Source: Cyanomargarita calcarea GSE-NOS-MK-12-04C
GTDB taxonomy: Bacteria > Cyanobacteriota > Cyanobacteriia > Cyanobacteriales > Nostocaceae
Length of the DNA stretch: 51,131 nucleotides
Reading direction: 5' to 3'
Assembly: GCA_019359595.1 (NCBI GenBank)
Contig: JAHHGZ010000050.1
Location: 1 to 51,131, forward strand
Shown: positions 43,730 to 51,131 of the stretch, one piece after another
How the letters are laid out: the number at the start of each line of letters is the position of its first letter
Numbering within the stretch: the first letter of the stretch is position 1
The notes under the pieces: model-generated
Database searches by the model: none
The model's input: the letters and a program-made list of their open reading frames with translations, nothing else
Told to the model about the DNA's origin: nothing
Program-made: the position numbers and the translations under genes

Positions 43730-45121
43730 ATGTATCTACGAATACTATGGGTGTTAGCACTAACTAGCCTACTAGTTTTACTAAAACCGGATGATACACA
43801 AGCACTAAGTTTAGGCTACACCTATAGATTAGTAGACACATCCTCTAGTGTTATGCAACTGAGTAGTGTTACATCAAAGCAGATATTACCAGTTCAGCAG
43901 CCGCAAGTAGTAAAGGATTCTGCTTTAGTTTTCCCTGATTACCTAGAGCGATCGCATATTATTAGCGTCTACGAAAAGCAAGTAGCCGAATCTCCCGATT
44001 CCTCAATATTGTTACGTCTGTTGACCGATCAATATTTGAAGCGCTTTCGAGAAGTGGGAGATGTCGAGGATGTGTTACGAGCAGAAGAAGCGGCACGTAG
44101 ATCCCTGGCACTACAGCCCCGCAATAATCAGGTTTCTTCTATGCTCCTAGCATCAGCTTTACTATCCCAACATCGGTTTCAGTCAGCTTTAAATGTGTTA
44201 GATGATACTGAAACTGCCGATGTCAATATTGTTTCGCTGAAGGCATCAATTCAGATGGAATTGGGTAACTATGAAGCAACCCATCAACTGTTGCAGAGGC
44301 TGGAAACAGAATCATCGAAAGCCAACAAGGCGGTTGTCGCCCGTTACTTAGAGTTAACTGGCAATCTAGAGAAGGCGCGGCAACTGCTAGATGAAGCTAT
44401 TGAGGAGACGAATTTCTACACGACGAGCGCTGAAACCCGTGCCTGGTTTCATGTCAGGAGTGGGGATCTTGCTTTTTTAGCTGGGGATTTTACCTTGTCC
44501 AAGCAGCGATACCAGGAAGCCCTTGACCTCTTCCCACGGCATATAGCTGCGTTTACAGGACTGGCTCGTCTCTATGCATCTGAGCATCGATGGCAGGATG
44601 CTCTAAATGCTGCAAACCAGGGTATAGAACTGATGCCGCAGGTAGAAACGCTCTCGTACAAGGCAAATGCCCAACTGGCTCTAGGAGACCAAGAAGGTGC
44701 AGCTAAAAGTGAAGATTTGATCGGGGTAGTAGCTTATCTAAGCAAGGTTAAAGGAATCTACGACCGAGCTTTGGCGGTTTACTACATTGAACACGGAATC
44801 CACTTACCAGAGGCACTACAAATTGCCCGTAGTGAAGTAGCAGTGCGGGATGATATTTATGCGGAGGATACCTTGGCGATCGCTGCAGCAGCGAATGGGC
44901 AATGGCAAGAAGCGCACAAGGCAGCGCAACGGGCAACTCGCTACGGGACAGAGGATGCCTTGCTGCAATTTCATGCAGGTATGATTGCGCTTCACTTCGG
45001 CGATCGTTCCGAAGCAATCAAGCGATTAACTCACGCTGTTAAGCTCAATCCTCAATTTCATTACAAGTATGCCGATGAAGCTCGTCAAGTCTTGGCTAAC
45101 CTCTCTCATTTAACGCCATAA
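43730..45121 (+). CDS. Exported tetratricopeptide repeat protein
   Basis: A 463-residue TPR protein with a signal sequence (MYLRILWVLALTSLLVLLKP). Repeats are spread from about residue 95 to the end: AEEAARRSLALQPRNNQVSSMLLASALL, GDFTLSKQRYQEALDLFPRHIAAFTGLARLYA, RWQDALNAANQGIELMP and FGDRSEAIKRLTHAVKLNPQFHYKYA. It is a scaffold-type protein in the periplasm. Only 5 bases separate it from the DUF4331 gene and 10 bases from the transporter gene, so it belongs to the same transcript. Confidence 0.9.
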   Translation: MYLRILWVLALTSLLVLLKPDDTQALSLGYTYRLVDTSSSVMQLSSVTSKQILPVQQPQVVKDSALVFPDYLERSHIISVYEKQVAESPDSSILLRLLTDQYLKRFREVGDVEDVLRAEEAARRSLALQPRNNQVSSMLLASALLSQHRFQSALNVLDDTETADVNIVSLKASIQMELGNYEATHQLLQRLETESSKANKAVVARYLELTGNLEKARQLLDEAIEETNFYTTSAETRAWFHVRSGDLAFLAGDFTLSKQRYQEALDLFPRHIAAFTGLARLYASEHRWQDALNAANQGIELMPQVETLSYKANAQLALGDQEGAAKSEDLIGVVAYLSKVKGIYDRALAVYYIEHGIHLPEALQIARSEVAVRDDIYAEDTLAIAAAANGQWQEAHKAAQRATRYGTEDALLQFHAGMIALHFGDRSEAIKRLTHAVKLNPQFHYKYADEARQVLANLSHLTP

Positions 45122-45131
45122 AGAATTTTTT

Positions 45132-46607
45132 ATGAAAAAGCTGCATCAGTTGACTTGGAGCATTGCAATCATAACAATATGTTTATTTTGGATGCTCCCG
45201 GCAGATGCTCATCCTTTAGGCAATTTTACCATCAATCACTACGCAGGATTGCAGGTAGCGCCGGATGGGGTAGGGATTGATTATGTTTTAGACATGGCGG
45301 AAATTCCTGCTTTTCAGGAGATTAATCAGTTAGATATCGATCGCAACCGCAAAGCTGAACCTCTAGAGACGGTTAAATACCCTGCTGAAAAATGCAATGA
45401 GGTGAATTCACATCTGGAATTGCTGATCGATAAACAGCCTCTAGCACTCAAAGCGGTAAAATCAGCAGTCGAATTTCCCCCTGGTGTCGGAGGGTTATCT
45501 ACACTGCGTCTGACCTGTAATTTTCAGGGTTCGATGGAGTTAGTTGGCACACAGTTGATTGAGTTTGAAGACAATTTATACCCACAACGCTTGGGTTGGC
45601 GCGAGATTACAGTGGCAGCAAGTGGCGTTCCCATTCAAGGTAATTTTACCTCCGTAAGTATCACCAACCGCTTGACAAATTACCCCAATAACTTACTTAG
45701 CAGTCCTCTCGAACAGCGTGGTATTTCCTTTAAACTCAATCCTTCTTTGACATTAAGTCAACAACCGCTTCCACCATCTGCTCAATCATTCAGCCGCTTA
45801 GGTAATGCTTTAACAGCAAGAACTAACGATGTCTTCACTAGCCTGATTGCTCAGGAAAATCGTGATTTCTTTACTATTGTTATAGCTTTAGCGATCGCCT
45901 TTTTATGGGGTGGATTGCATGCCCTATCCCCAGGTCATGGGAAAACGATCGTTGGTGCTTATTTGGTAGGTTCCCGCAGCAAGCCCCAACACGCCCTATT
46001 CTTGGGGCTGACTGTGACAATTACTCATACAGCTAGCATATTTGTTCTCGGGCTGGTCACTCTTGGCACATCCCAGTTCATCCTCACAGAGGAATTATAC
46101 CCTTGGCTAAGTGTCCTCTCTGGTCTGCTAGTAGTTGGAATTGGTGTGAATTTGTTTATGAGTCGATTACAAGGTACTCAGGTCTTACATTCACACGACC
46201 ATGAGCATCACAACCACGAACATAGCCATCACCATCAACATGACCACAACCATATACACCACGATCATTCGCATCTGCCATCTTCCATGTCATGGTCTAG
46301 CCTACTAGCATTGGGAATCTCAGGTGGCTTATTACCTTGTCCATCGGCTTTAGTAGTGCTCTTGAGTGCGATCGCGCTGGGGCGGATTGGCTTTGGACTG
46401 GCGCTGGTCTCTGCCTTTAGCTTAGGTCTAGCAGGGGTACTAACTGGAATCGGGTTGATGCTGGTGTACGCCAAGGATCGGTTTGAGCATTTGCCACTCC
46501 AGATACCCAAGATAAGAATGCTACCAGTGGCAAGCGCTTTATGTATCACTTTAATTGGCTTAGGTATTACTACACAAGCTTTGCTCGTGGTTCAACCGTG
46601 GAACTAG
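45132..46607 (+). CDS. NicO family nickel/cobalt transporter with large periplasmic domain
   Basis: The 491-residue protein begins with a signal/anchor and a periplasmic domain of about 215 residues starting HPLGNFTINHY, with an EF-hand-like DIDRNRKAEPLE (68-79). The membrane part has the NicO/RcnA motifs HALSPGHGKT (263-272) and GGLLPCPSALVVLL (398-411) on separate helices, joined by a loop (353-381) in which 17 of 29 residues are His. RcnA and NrsD relatives export nickel and cobalt; direction here is inferred. It is the third gene of the DUF4331-TPR operon. Its periplasmic domain and neighbours suggest handling of metal outside the membrane. Confidence 0.9.
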   Translation: MKKLHQLTWSIAIITICLFWMLPADAHPLGNFTINHYAGLQVAPDGVGIDYVLDMAEIPAFQEINQLDIDRNRKAEPLETVKYPAEKCNEVNSHLELLIDKQPLALKAVKSAVEFPPGVGGLSTLRLTCNFQGSMELVGTQLIEFEDNLYPQRLGWREITVAASGVPIQGNFTSVSITNRLTNYPNNLLSSPLEQRGISFKLNPSLTLSQQPLPPSAQSFSRLGNALTARTNDVFTSLIAQENRDFFTIVIALAIAFLWGGLHALSPGHGKTIVGAYLVGSRSKPQHALFLGLTVTITHTASIFVLGLVTLGTSQFILTEELYPWLSVLSGLLVVGIGVNLFMSRLQGTQVLHSHDHEHHNHEHSHHHQHDHNHIHHDHSHLPSSMSWSSLLALGISGGLLPCPSALVVLLSAIALGRIGFGLALVSAFSLGLAGVLTGIGLMLVYAKDRFEHLPLQIPKIRMLPVASALCITLIGLGITTQALLVVQPWN

Positions 46608-46795
46608 TACAACAAGGAAAAAGTAAAAAGGAAAAAGGAAAAAGGAAGAACACCTATGTTGCAGGCTTTTTAGCTATTTTTGATGGTAGCTTTATTTCCA
46701 AAAGACCTGTACTAGTACTCTGTCACGCCAACTTTGACGAGCTTCGAAATCCCCGACAACTTCTGTAGTCAGAAAATCTTATTTTGAGGAAAGGT

Positions 46796-46906
46796 ATGAA
46801 ACGGTTCATCTTAATATTTTTGCTAGTTGCTTTGTGCATAATAGGCTCCTTTGAATTTAACTTGTTACAGGCTGAAAAACTTTTTTGGCTTAATTTGAGT
46901 CTTTGA
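46796..46906 (+). CDS. Possible 36-residue membrane peptide
   Basis: ATG at 46796 is preceded by GAGGAAAGGT and opens a 36-codon frame ending TGA at 46904-46906. The peptide has a basic start (MKR), a hydrophobic span (FILIFLLVALCIIGSF) and a polar-aromatic tail, which fits a small inner-membrane protein. It lies 190 bp after the NicO gene on the same strand. I do not recognise a family, and a frame this short can be chance. Confidence 0.45.
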   Translation: MKRFILIFLLVALCIIGSFEFNLLQAEKLFWLNLSL

Positions 46907-47063
46907 TGTCACGAAGGAGGAGAAGGGAATTCGTAACAAGTACCCACCCTTAAAAGAGTGGGAATAAAACATTAATATTTTATACCAAAATGCAAGCAGT
47001 CTAAGTATAATTATTGTTTTTTTCCCTGAAGCTCTAAACTCAGAACTAAAGTTATTATTTATA

Positions 47064-47102
47064 CTTTTCCTTCTTCCTTCTTCCTTCTTCCTTCTTCCTT
47101 CG
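47064..47102 (-). repeat. CTTCTTCC tandem tract
   Basis: Five TTCCTTC units match the tail of the GAAGGAA-tailed repeats without their conserved body. A weaker AAGGAAAAAG tract lies at about 46614-46648, after the NicO gene. Confidence 0.8.
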
Positions 47103-47120
47103 TAAATATGTTTTATGCGC

Positions 47121-49247
47121 TCAACTAACTTCTCTTTGCCATAAAATATCTGCAACTCGCGTCATACCAGCTTTCAGATGGCGGCGATAGGTACTGAAAG
47201 GCACATCTAATAACTCAGATGCTTGTTCTTGCGTGGGGGCTGGATTTAAATAAGTTCGATAAATAGCCTGGTAGAGTTTTTGATCGCGTGGGGATGATTG
47301 TAAAGATTCAGCAGCTTGTTTCACTAGATTTCGTAGAGCGTTAATGCTATCGCCTAGATTTTGAGAGTAGAGCATTTCGTTGACGCTTCGCGAACGCAAT
47401 AAAAGATTATTCTGCAATGTGTCGGGACGAGTAAAGTTACGTAATGCATTCTGCACCGCTTCCACAAATTCTGGCTGACTGAGAACTAGTAAAGGTTCAC
47501 TGGGTGGAGTGTTATCTACATTTACGGCAGTTCCAACCTCTCTTTGTGCCAAAAGTTGCTGCCATGCGGTAGGTGACACAACTCGCCAGTCATGCCCATA
47601 AACTCCGTAATGCCGTCCTCCGACATAAAAATCAGCTTTTTGTTGTCGCGCCAAGTCAAAGTAGGTTAACATTGCTGCCCAAGTATCCGCTTCGGCACAG
47701 GGTAGGAAGGTGTATGCTAATCCCGGAGTTTTCTGAAAATACTGCACAAAATTGATGAAAATTAGGCTTTGGGTGGGGGAAACAGCTTGATAGGTATCCC
47801 GCGCCATCCAGAAACGGAAAATAGTTGCGCCTTCGGTAGGGCGTAATGGTGCGTGGTTTTGGAGATATTGCCAAGATGCTAGAGCGCCTGGATCGGTACT
47901 CAAGTCCGATTCAGTTGCTGTATGCAATGCCACCATTATCGCAAATCCGGCAGGTTCGGAGTGTGAGTCACGAAAAACTACCACATTCTGCGGTTGGCGG
48001 TGTAACCAATGTTTTGCTATTTTTGCCGATTCTTCACCTTCATATTGTGCCACCATTCTCAAAAGTGCAGTTTTATCAGTTTGCCGCAGGGAGTCTGTCA
48101 ATAAACTGCTATGTTCACCCCAACTAAAACGGAGTCGAATTGCTGGGGTATCCCGATGTAAGAAAATATAATCAAGTAGCACTTGATGCTTTTCTTTCCC
48201 CTGGGTTTGTCCTAAACGTGTGCTGTAGTAGTGACGCGATCGGTTGTGTAATTTAGCGTAAAAATCGGGATTACGCCAACGCAAGTCAGCTATTAAAACT
48301 TCCCGCGCTAAATCGTGAGGAAATAAACCCAATTGCCCTGATTCGATAAACGATAATCCACGTAACCACTCAAATAAATCGTGGACATCAACTCCGTTCC
48401 CCGCATAGTGAACCTCGCTAACAGAACTATTTTGAGACAGAGCCAATATTTGAGCTAGTAATCCTTCTGTAGTTAGGCGTACCACAGCGCAAGCTTCTAA
48501 AGCCATACGGTGCGCGGGTGTTGGCACTTCTTGCACAAATCTTTCCAAGAGTGCCTTAACAACATTCGGGACAGATTCTGCAGATACAGAAATTTCTTGT
48601 GTTTGAGCAAAAACGTCAGCAACCAAAGACAATGCTAGAGGGTGTCCGTGGGTGAAATTTAAAATGGAGTGGTGTTGTGTGGCGGGAATATCCCGTGTAG
48701 TAAGATAAGTTTGGCTTTCGTCTGAAGTCAGGTTCTGTAAGGGCAATGTGTGAATTAAAGCTTGCCAACCTGGATCGCTGCACCAAGCAGATGAGGGGGG
48801 ATTGCGTCCTGCAAGAACAATTAAGGTATTAACAGACAAGTGGGGTAAGAATACTTCCCTCAACCATTCATCCAACTGGGCAATAGCTTCGTAAGTATCA
48901 ATTAGAATTACATTCCGTTCTTGTCTGTCAGCTAGCACCTTCAGAGGAGAATCTGATTCATTCAATTTCATCAATGAGTGCAACGTGCTAATAAAAGATT
49001 CTGGCGCAGCTTCTATATTGCGTGCTTCTATATAGATAACTGGTATTTTTGACCGTTCAGAAAACTGCAGAAATTGCTGCATGAGGGTTGTCTTGCCTAC
49101 ACCGCCAGGGGCAAAGACGTGCAAAATGTGAAAAGGTAATTCTGGTTCGGCGATCGCATGACGAAATAACTCCAGTTCCCGCACACGTCCCACGAATCTG
49201 CTATTTCGTTCTGTATTTAGTCGCTCTAACAGAGATGTCATTGGCAT
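47121..49247 (-). CDS. STAND-like AAA ATPase with C-terminal helix-turn-helix
   Basis: The 708-residue protein starts with an ATPase of the NB-ARC/STAND style: FVGRVRELELF, Walker A APGGVGKTTL (about 46-55), Walker B NVILIDTYEAI (about 110-120), LAGRNPP as sensor and FTHGHPLALSLVADVF as the winged-helix GxP-like motif. The middle (about 250-600) is unassigned and may contain a GNAT-like part. The end APTQEQASELLDVPFSTYRRHLKAGMTRVADIL reads as a sigma-like helix-turn-helix. It may be a ligand-gated regulator. It has no neighbours on its strand within 500 bp. Confidence 0.82.
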   Translation of the reverse strand: MPMTSLLERLNTERNSRFVGRVRELELFRHAIAEPELPFHILHVFAPGGVGKTTLMQQFLQFSERSKIPVIYIEARNIEAAPESFISTLHSLMKLNESDSPLKVLADRQERNVILIDTYEAIAQLDEWLREVFLPHLSVNTLIVLAGRNPPSSAWCSDPGWQALIHTLPLQNLTSDESQTYLTTRDIPATQHHSILNFTHGHPLALSLVADVFAQTQEISVSAESVPNVVKALLERFVQEVPTPAHRMALEACAVVRLTTEGLLAQILALSQNSSVSEVHYAGNGVDVHDLFEWLRGLSFIESGQLGLFPHDLAREVLIADLRWRNPDFYAKLHNRSRHYYSTRLGQTQGKEKHQVLLDYIFLHRDTPAIRLRFSWGEHSSLLTDSLRQTDKTALLRMVAQYEGEESAKIAKHWLHRQPQNVVVFRDSHSEPAGFAIMVALHTATESDLSTDPGALASWQYLQNHAPLRPTEGATIFRFWMARDTYQAVSPTQSLIFINFVQYFQKTPGLAYTFLPCAEADTWAAMLTYFDLARQQKADFYVGGRHYGVYGHDWRVVSPTAWQQLLAQREVGTAVNVDNTPPSEPLLVLSQPEFVEAVQNALRNFTRPDTLQNNLLLRSRSVNEMLYSQNLGDSINALRNLVKQAAESLQSSPRDQKLYQAIYRTYLNPAPTQEQASELLDVPFSTYRRHLKAGMTRVADILWQREVS

Positions 49248-49758
49248 TCCTTCCGGAAATTTTACGTAGGATTACTGCTTTAAAGTATGAAGGATGTTTT
49301 GCAAAATTGTGTGTGTAATTTACCGCAATTTCGCTTCTACTATGTATAGTCTAATACAGCTAAATGTAGTTTTATATAATATATAACTGGTCTTTCTTCC
49401 CAGAATCTTGTAAAAGGATTGGAATTTAATCCTTACCTATACAACCGAAGTATAAAAAGTAGTTAAGCGATTTATTTGAAATCGTTCTGCAATGACGCGA
49501 TCGCCCAGTTGTCAAGACTCCATTATTTTCTCAACCATGCGATGCCTGCTTTGTTTCTACCCTATGAGCAGCATTAGATCCCAAAGAATATTCATTTGTG
49601 CGATCGCACTATTCACTAAAGAATGTAAATTTAATAACCTGCAATTCTGATTTCACTTAGCATGGTGCGTTAAGCTAACACACCCTACTCTTGCACTTTA
49701 TTTAATCCACATTCCTAAGAAGAGAGCAGGAACTTATAGTTCCTGGAATACTATCCGA
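49248..49758. other. Intergenic region with HIP1 sites
   Basis: No gene is supported. GCGATCGC-type sites occur near 49497-49504 and 49601-49608. The left part should contain the promoter of the STAND-like gene; the right end holds a hairpin. Confidence 0.5.
49727..49745 (-). terminator. Hairpin after the DUF4114 gene
   Basis: CAGGAACT (49727-49734) pairs with AGTTCCTG (49738-49745). On the minus strand CTCTCTTCTT follows, a weak T-run. It is the same stem as at 24543-24561 with G-C replaced by A-T on both arms. Confidence 0.5.
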
Positions 49759-51131
49759 TTAAACCGTCAAATTCGCTCGAACAATCACATCGTTGTAATC
49801 GAAGTCACCACCACTAGCTAAATCCTCAAAACCGAAGGTGTTATTCCCTAACAAGCGAATGTGGTCAACTTTATCAGAGTTAGCACCTAGGTAAGCAAAG
49901 TAAACATTGTTCGTTTGATTATTGAGAACTTGGTCTATTGTCGCCCCATTAGCAATCATAAAGGGTGCTAAAATACTGCCTCCTGCTAGCTGTTTGTTGT
50001 CAAAAACGGCAGTCCCTTGGTTGTCAACTCTCAAGTCAATTTCAGCGATGCGTTGACGCATGGCTTGTTGAGCATAACCAGCATCACTGGGTTTGAGGTT
50101 GCCAATACGTCCAGTTTCATCGTCAACTTTATAGAAGCCAACTAAGTTGTTAAATGCTGCTTCTCTGTTGACACTGAAGTTGGCTTTGACGTTACCCGAT
50201 AGACCCCGTAAATCCAGCACTTCTCCTTCTTGTTTACCTTGCAAACCTACACCCAGAGGTAAGGCTTGATTGCTGGGTTCAATTTTCACCACCAAGTCTT
50301 GGAAGTCAGCCGCACCACTACCATCTTCAAAAGCCAAAGTGAAGTTACTGTTAGTCAAGTCTGTAACTTTTTGTGTAGTAGGTGAGGAGAAGATGACGTT
50401 GCTGCTTGGTGTTTTACCAGATATTACAGAGTCGGTTGTGCTATCTTTTACTAAGTAAAATCTGACATTGTTACCATCAGCAAATTCCAGCGATCGCCCG
50501 ATTTCGTTAGGATTAAAACCGTTAGGTACATTGGAAATAGCGGATAAAATTACCCGTCCCCTAGCCAAAGCTTTTTCAGCGTAACCTGTTGCACCAGGGG
50601 CAATGCCGTCGATTTTGCCTGTAGCATCGTCAACTGCAAACACACCCAGTTCGTTGACTAGGTTAGAATTGCGTCCTGTAAGGCTGACTTGGAGTTTGGG
50701 TTTGCCGCTGCCACCTTTGAGGGTAAAGACATCGTTGTCTGCACTTTTTGTCAGGGTTGCTTCCACCGGAATTGGTGTGGGAACTAAGTCAGCCCCTAAA
50801 GTTAAGATTTGGGTATATTGCGTTGCCCCAAAGTTGTTATCACTTACCAACACAATGGACTGACGACCATCAGCTAACTTGGGACCCAACGTTAGACCCT
50901 CGACATTATCTAATCCAGTCAGGTGATCTGGGTCAGTAGGCAAGTTGAGGTCATTAAAATTCAACAGCAGACGCTTTTTAGCAGGAGCGATCGCTGCGAG
51001 TTGTGCAGCACTTAAAGTAGTGAGTGAGTCGAAAGTGCTAATATCAGTCGCACCTTGGAGGCTAACTTCATAGATTTTAATCGTGTTACCTACACCGACT
51101 GCAAAAGCGCGTTCCAACCCGATAAAGGTGC
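49759..51131 (-). CDS. Phytase-esterase-like and DUF4114 protein, 5' end outside the window
   Basis: The frame is open through the right edge (ITS first visible residues are TFIGLERAFAVG), so the start is missing. The visible 457 residues begin with the end of an esterase-like-activity-of-phytase domain (LTGLDNVEGLTLGPKLADGRQSIVLVSDNNFG) and continue with two DUF4114-type domains, one with LAFEDGSGAADFQDLVVKI and one ending the protein with FGFEDLASGGDFDYNDVIVRANL, an Asp-rich, probably calcium-binding signature. Such proteins are large and secreted or surface-bound in cyanobacteria. A TTG at 51117 is only an internal codon. Confidence 0.85.
   Translation of the reverse strand, partial: TFIGLERAFAVGVGNTIKIYEVSLQGATDISTFDSLTTLSAAQLAAIAPAKKRLLLNFNDLNLPTDPDHLTGLDNVEGLTLGPKLADGRQSIVLVSDNNFGATQYTQILTLGADLVPTPIPVEATLTKSADNDVFTLKGGSGKPKLQVSLTGRNSNLVNELGVFAVDDATGKIDGIAPGATGYAEKALARGRVILSAISNVPNGFNPNEIGRSLEFADGNNVRFYLVKDSTTDSVISGKTPSSNVIFSSPTTQKVTDLTNSNFTLAFEDGSGAADFQDLVVKIEPSNQALPLGVGLQGKQEGEVLDLRGLSGNVKANFSVNREAAFNNLVGFYKVDDETGRIGNLKPSDAGYAQQAMRQRIAEIDLRVDNQGTAVFDNKQLAGGSILAPFMIANGATIDQVLNNQTNNVYFAYLGANSDKVDHIRLLGNNTFGFEDLASGGDFDYNDVIVRANLTV

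Overview
The window comes from a cyanobacterium, most probably a filamentous, Nostocales-type one. The evidence is the many GCGATCGC (HIP1) octamers, the heptanucleotide tandem repeats between genes, a Yfr1 small RNA between guaB3 and trxA, and cyanobacterial families such as DUF3727, DUF4079, DUF1997 and an IdiA/FbpA-type iron importer. Species cannot be read from the sequence. No rRNA, tRNA, CRISPR array or prophage was seen.

Layout. 0.2-7 kb: mutS2 (-), a broken small ORF, guaB3, Yfr1, trxA and a LOG-family gene (+). 7.2-13.1 kb: six minus-strand genes, GNAT - ruvX - DUF3727 - mltG - yqeG - proB in transcription order. 13-19.6 kb: a small hypothetical protein, a PEP-CTERM protein, a B12-binding radical SAM protein, an ankyrin protein and a DUF4079 membrane protein. 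19.6-20.9 kb: an IscB-family RNA-guided element of the HNH-less IsrB type, with a structured upstream omegaRNA region and hairpin ends but no transposase. 21-29.9 kb: DUF1997, an NAD(P)-binding protein, a lambda-endolysin-like muramidase, menH, an InrS-like CsoR-family metal sensor, recQ, an amidase, a CsbD-like protein and DUF427. 30-35.6 kb: a type I secretion set (PpiC-like protein, ABC exporter with cyclic-nucleotide and dead C39-like domains, HlyD adaptor). 36.6-41.8 kb: a cytochrome P450 and a convergent ferric-iron importer operon. 42.4-46.9 kb: a tight DUF4331 - TPR - NicO nickel/cobalt transporter operon followed by a possible 36-residue membrane peptide. 47-51 kb: a STAND-like ATPase and a phytase-esterase/DUF4114 protein that runs off the right edge.

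The intergenic DNA is rich in short repeats: heptad tandem repeats, a ~100 bp GAAGGAA-tailed repeat in four copies, a pair of ~105 bp MITE-like palindromes, and several stem-loop families in which arms differ between copies but stay paired. Two of these repeat types lie in frame inside essential-type genes (mutS2 and mltG) and are translated.

The most interesting items are the IsrB/omegaRNA element, the translated repeats, the covarying hairpins, the DUF4331-TPR-NicO operon, and the secretion set. I did not find a convincing wholly new multi-gene defence or biosynthetic system.
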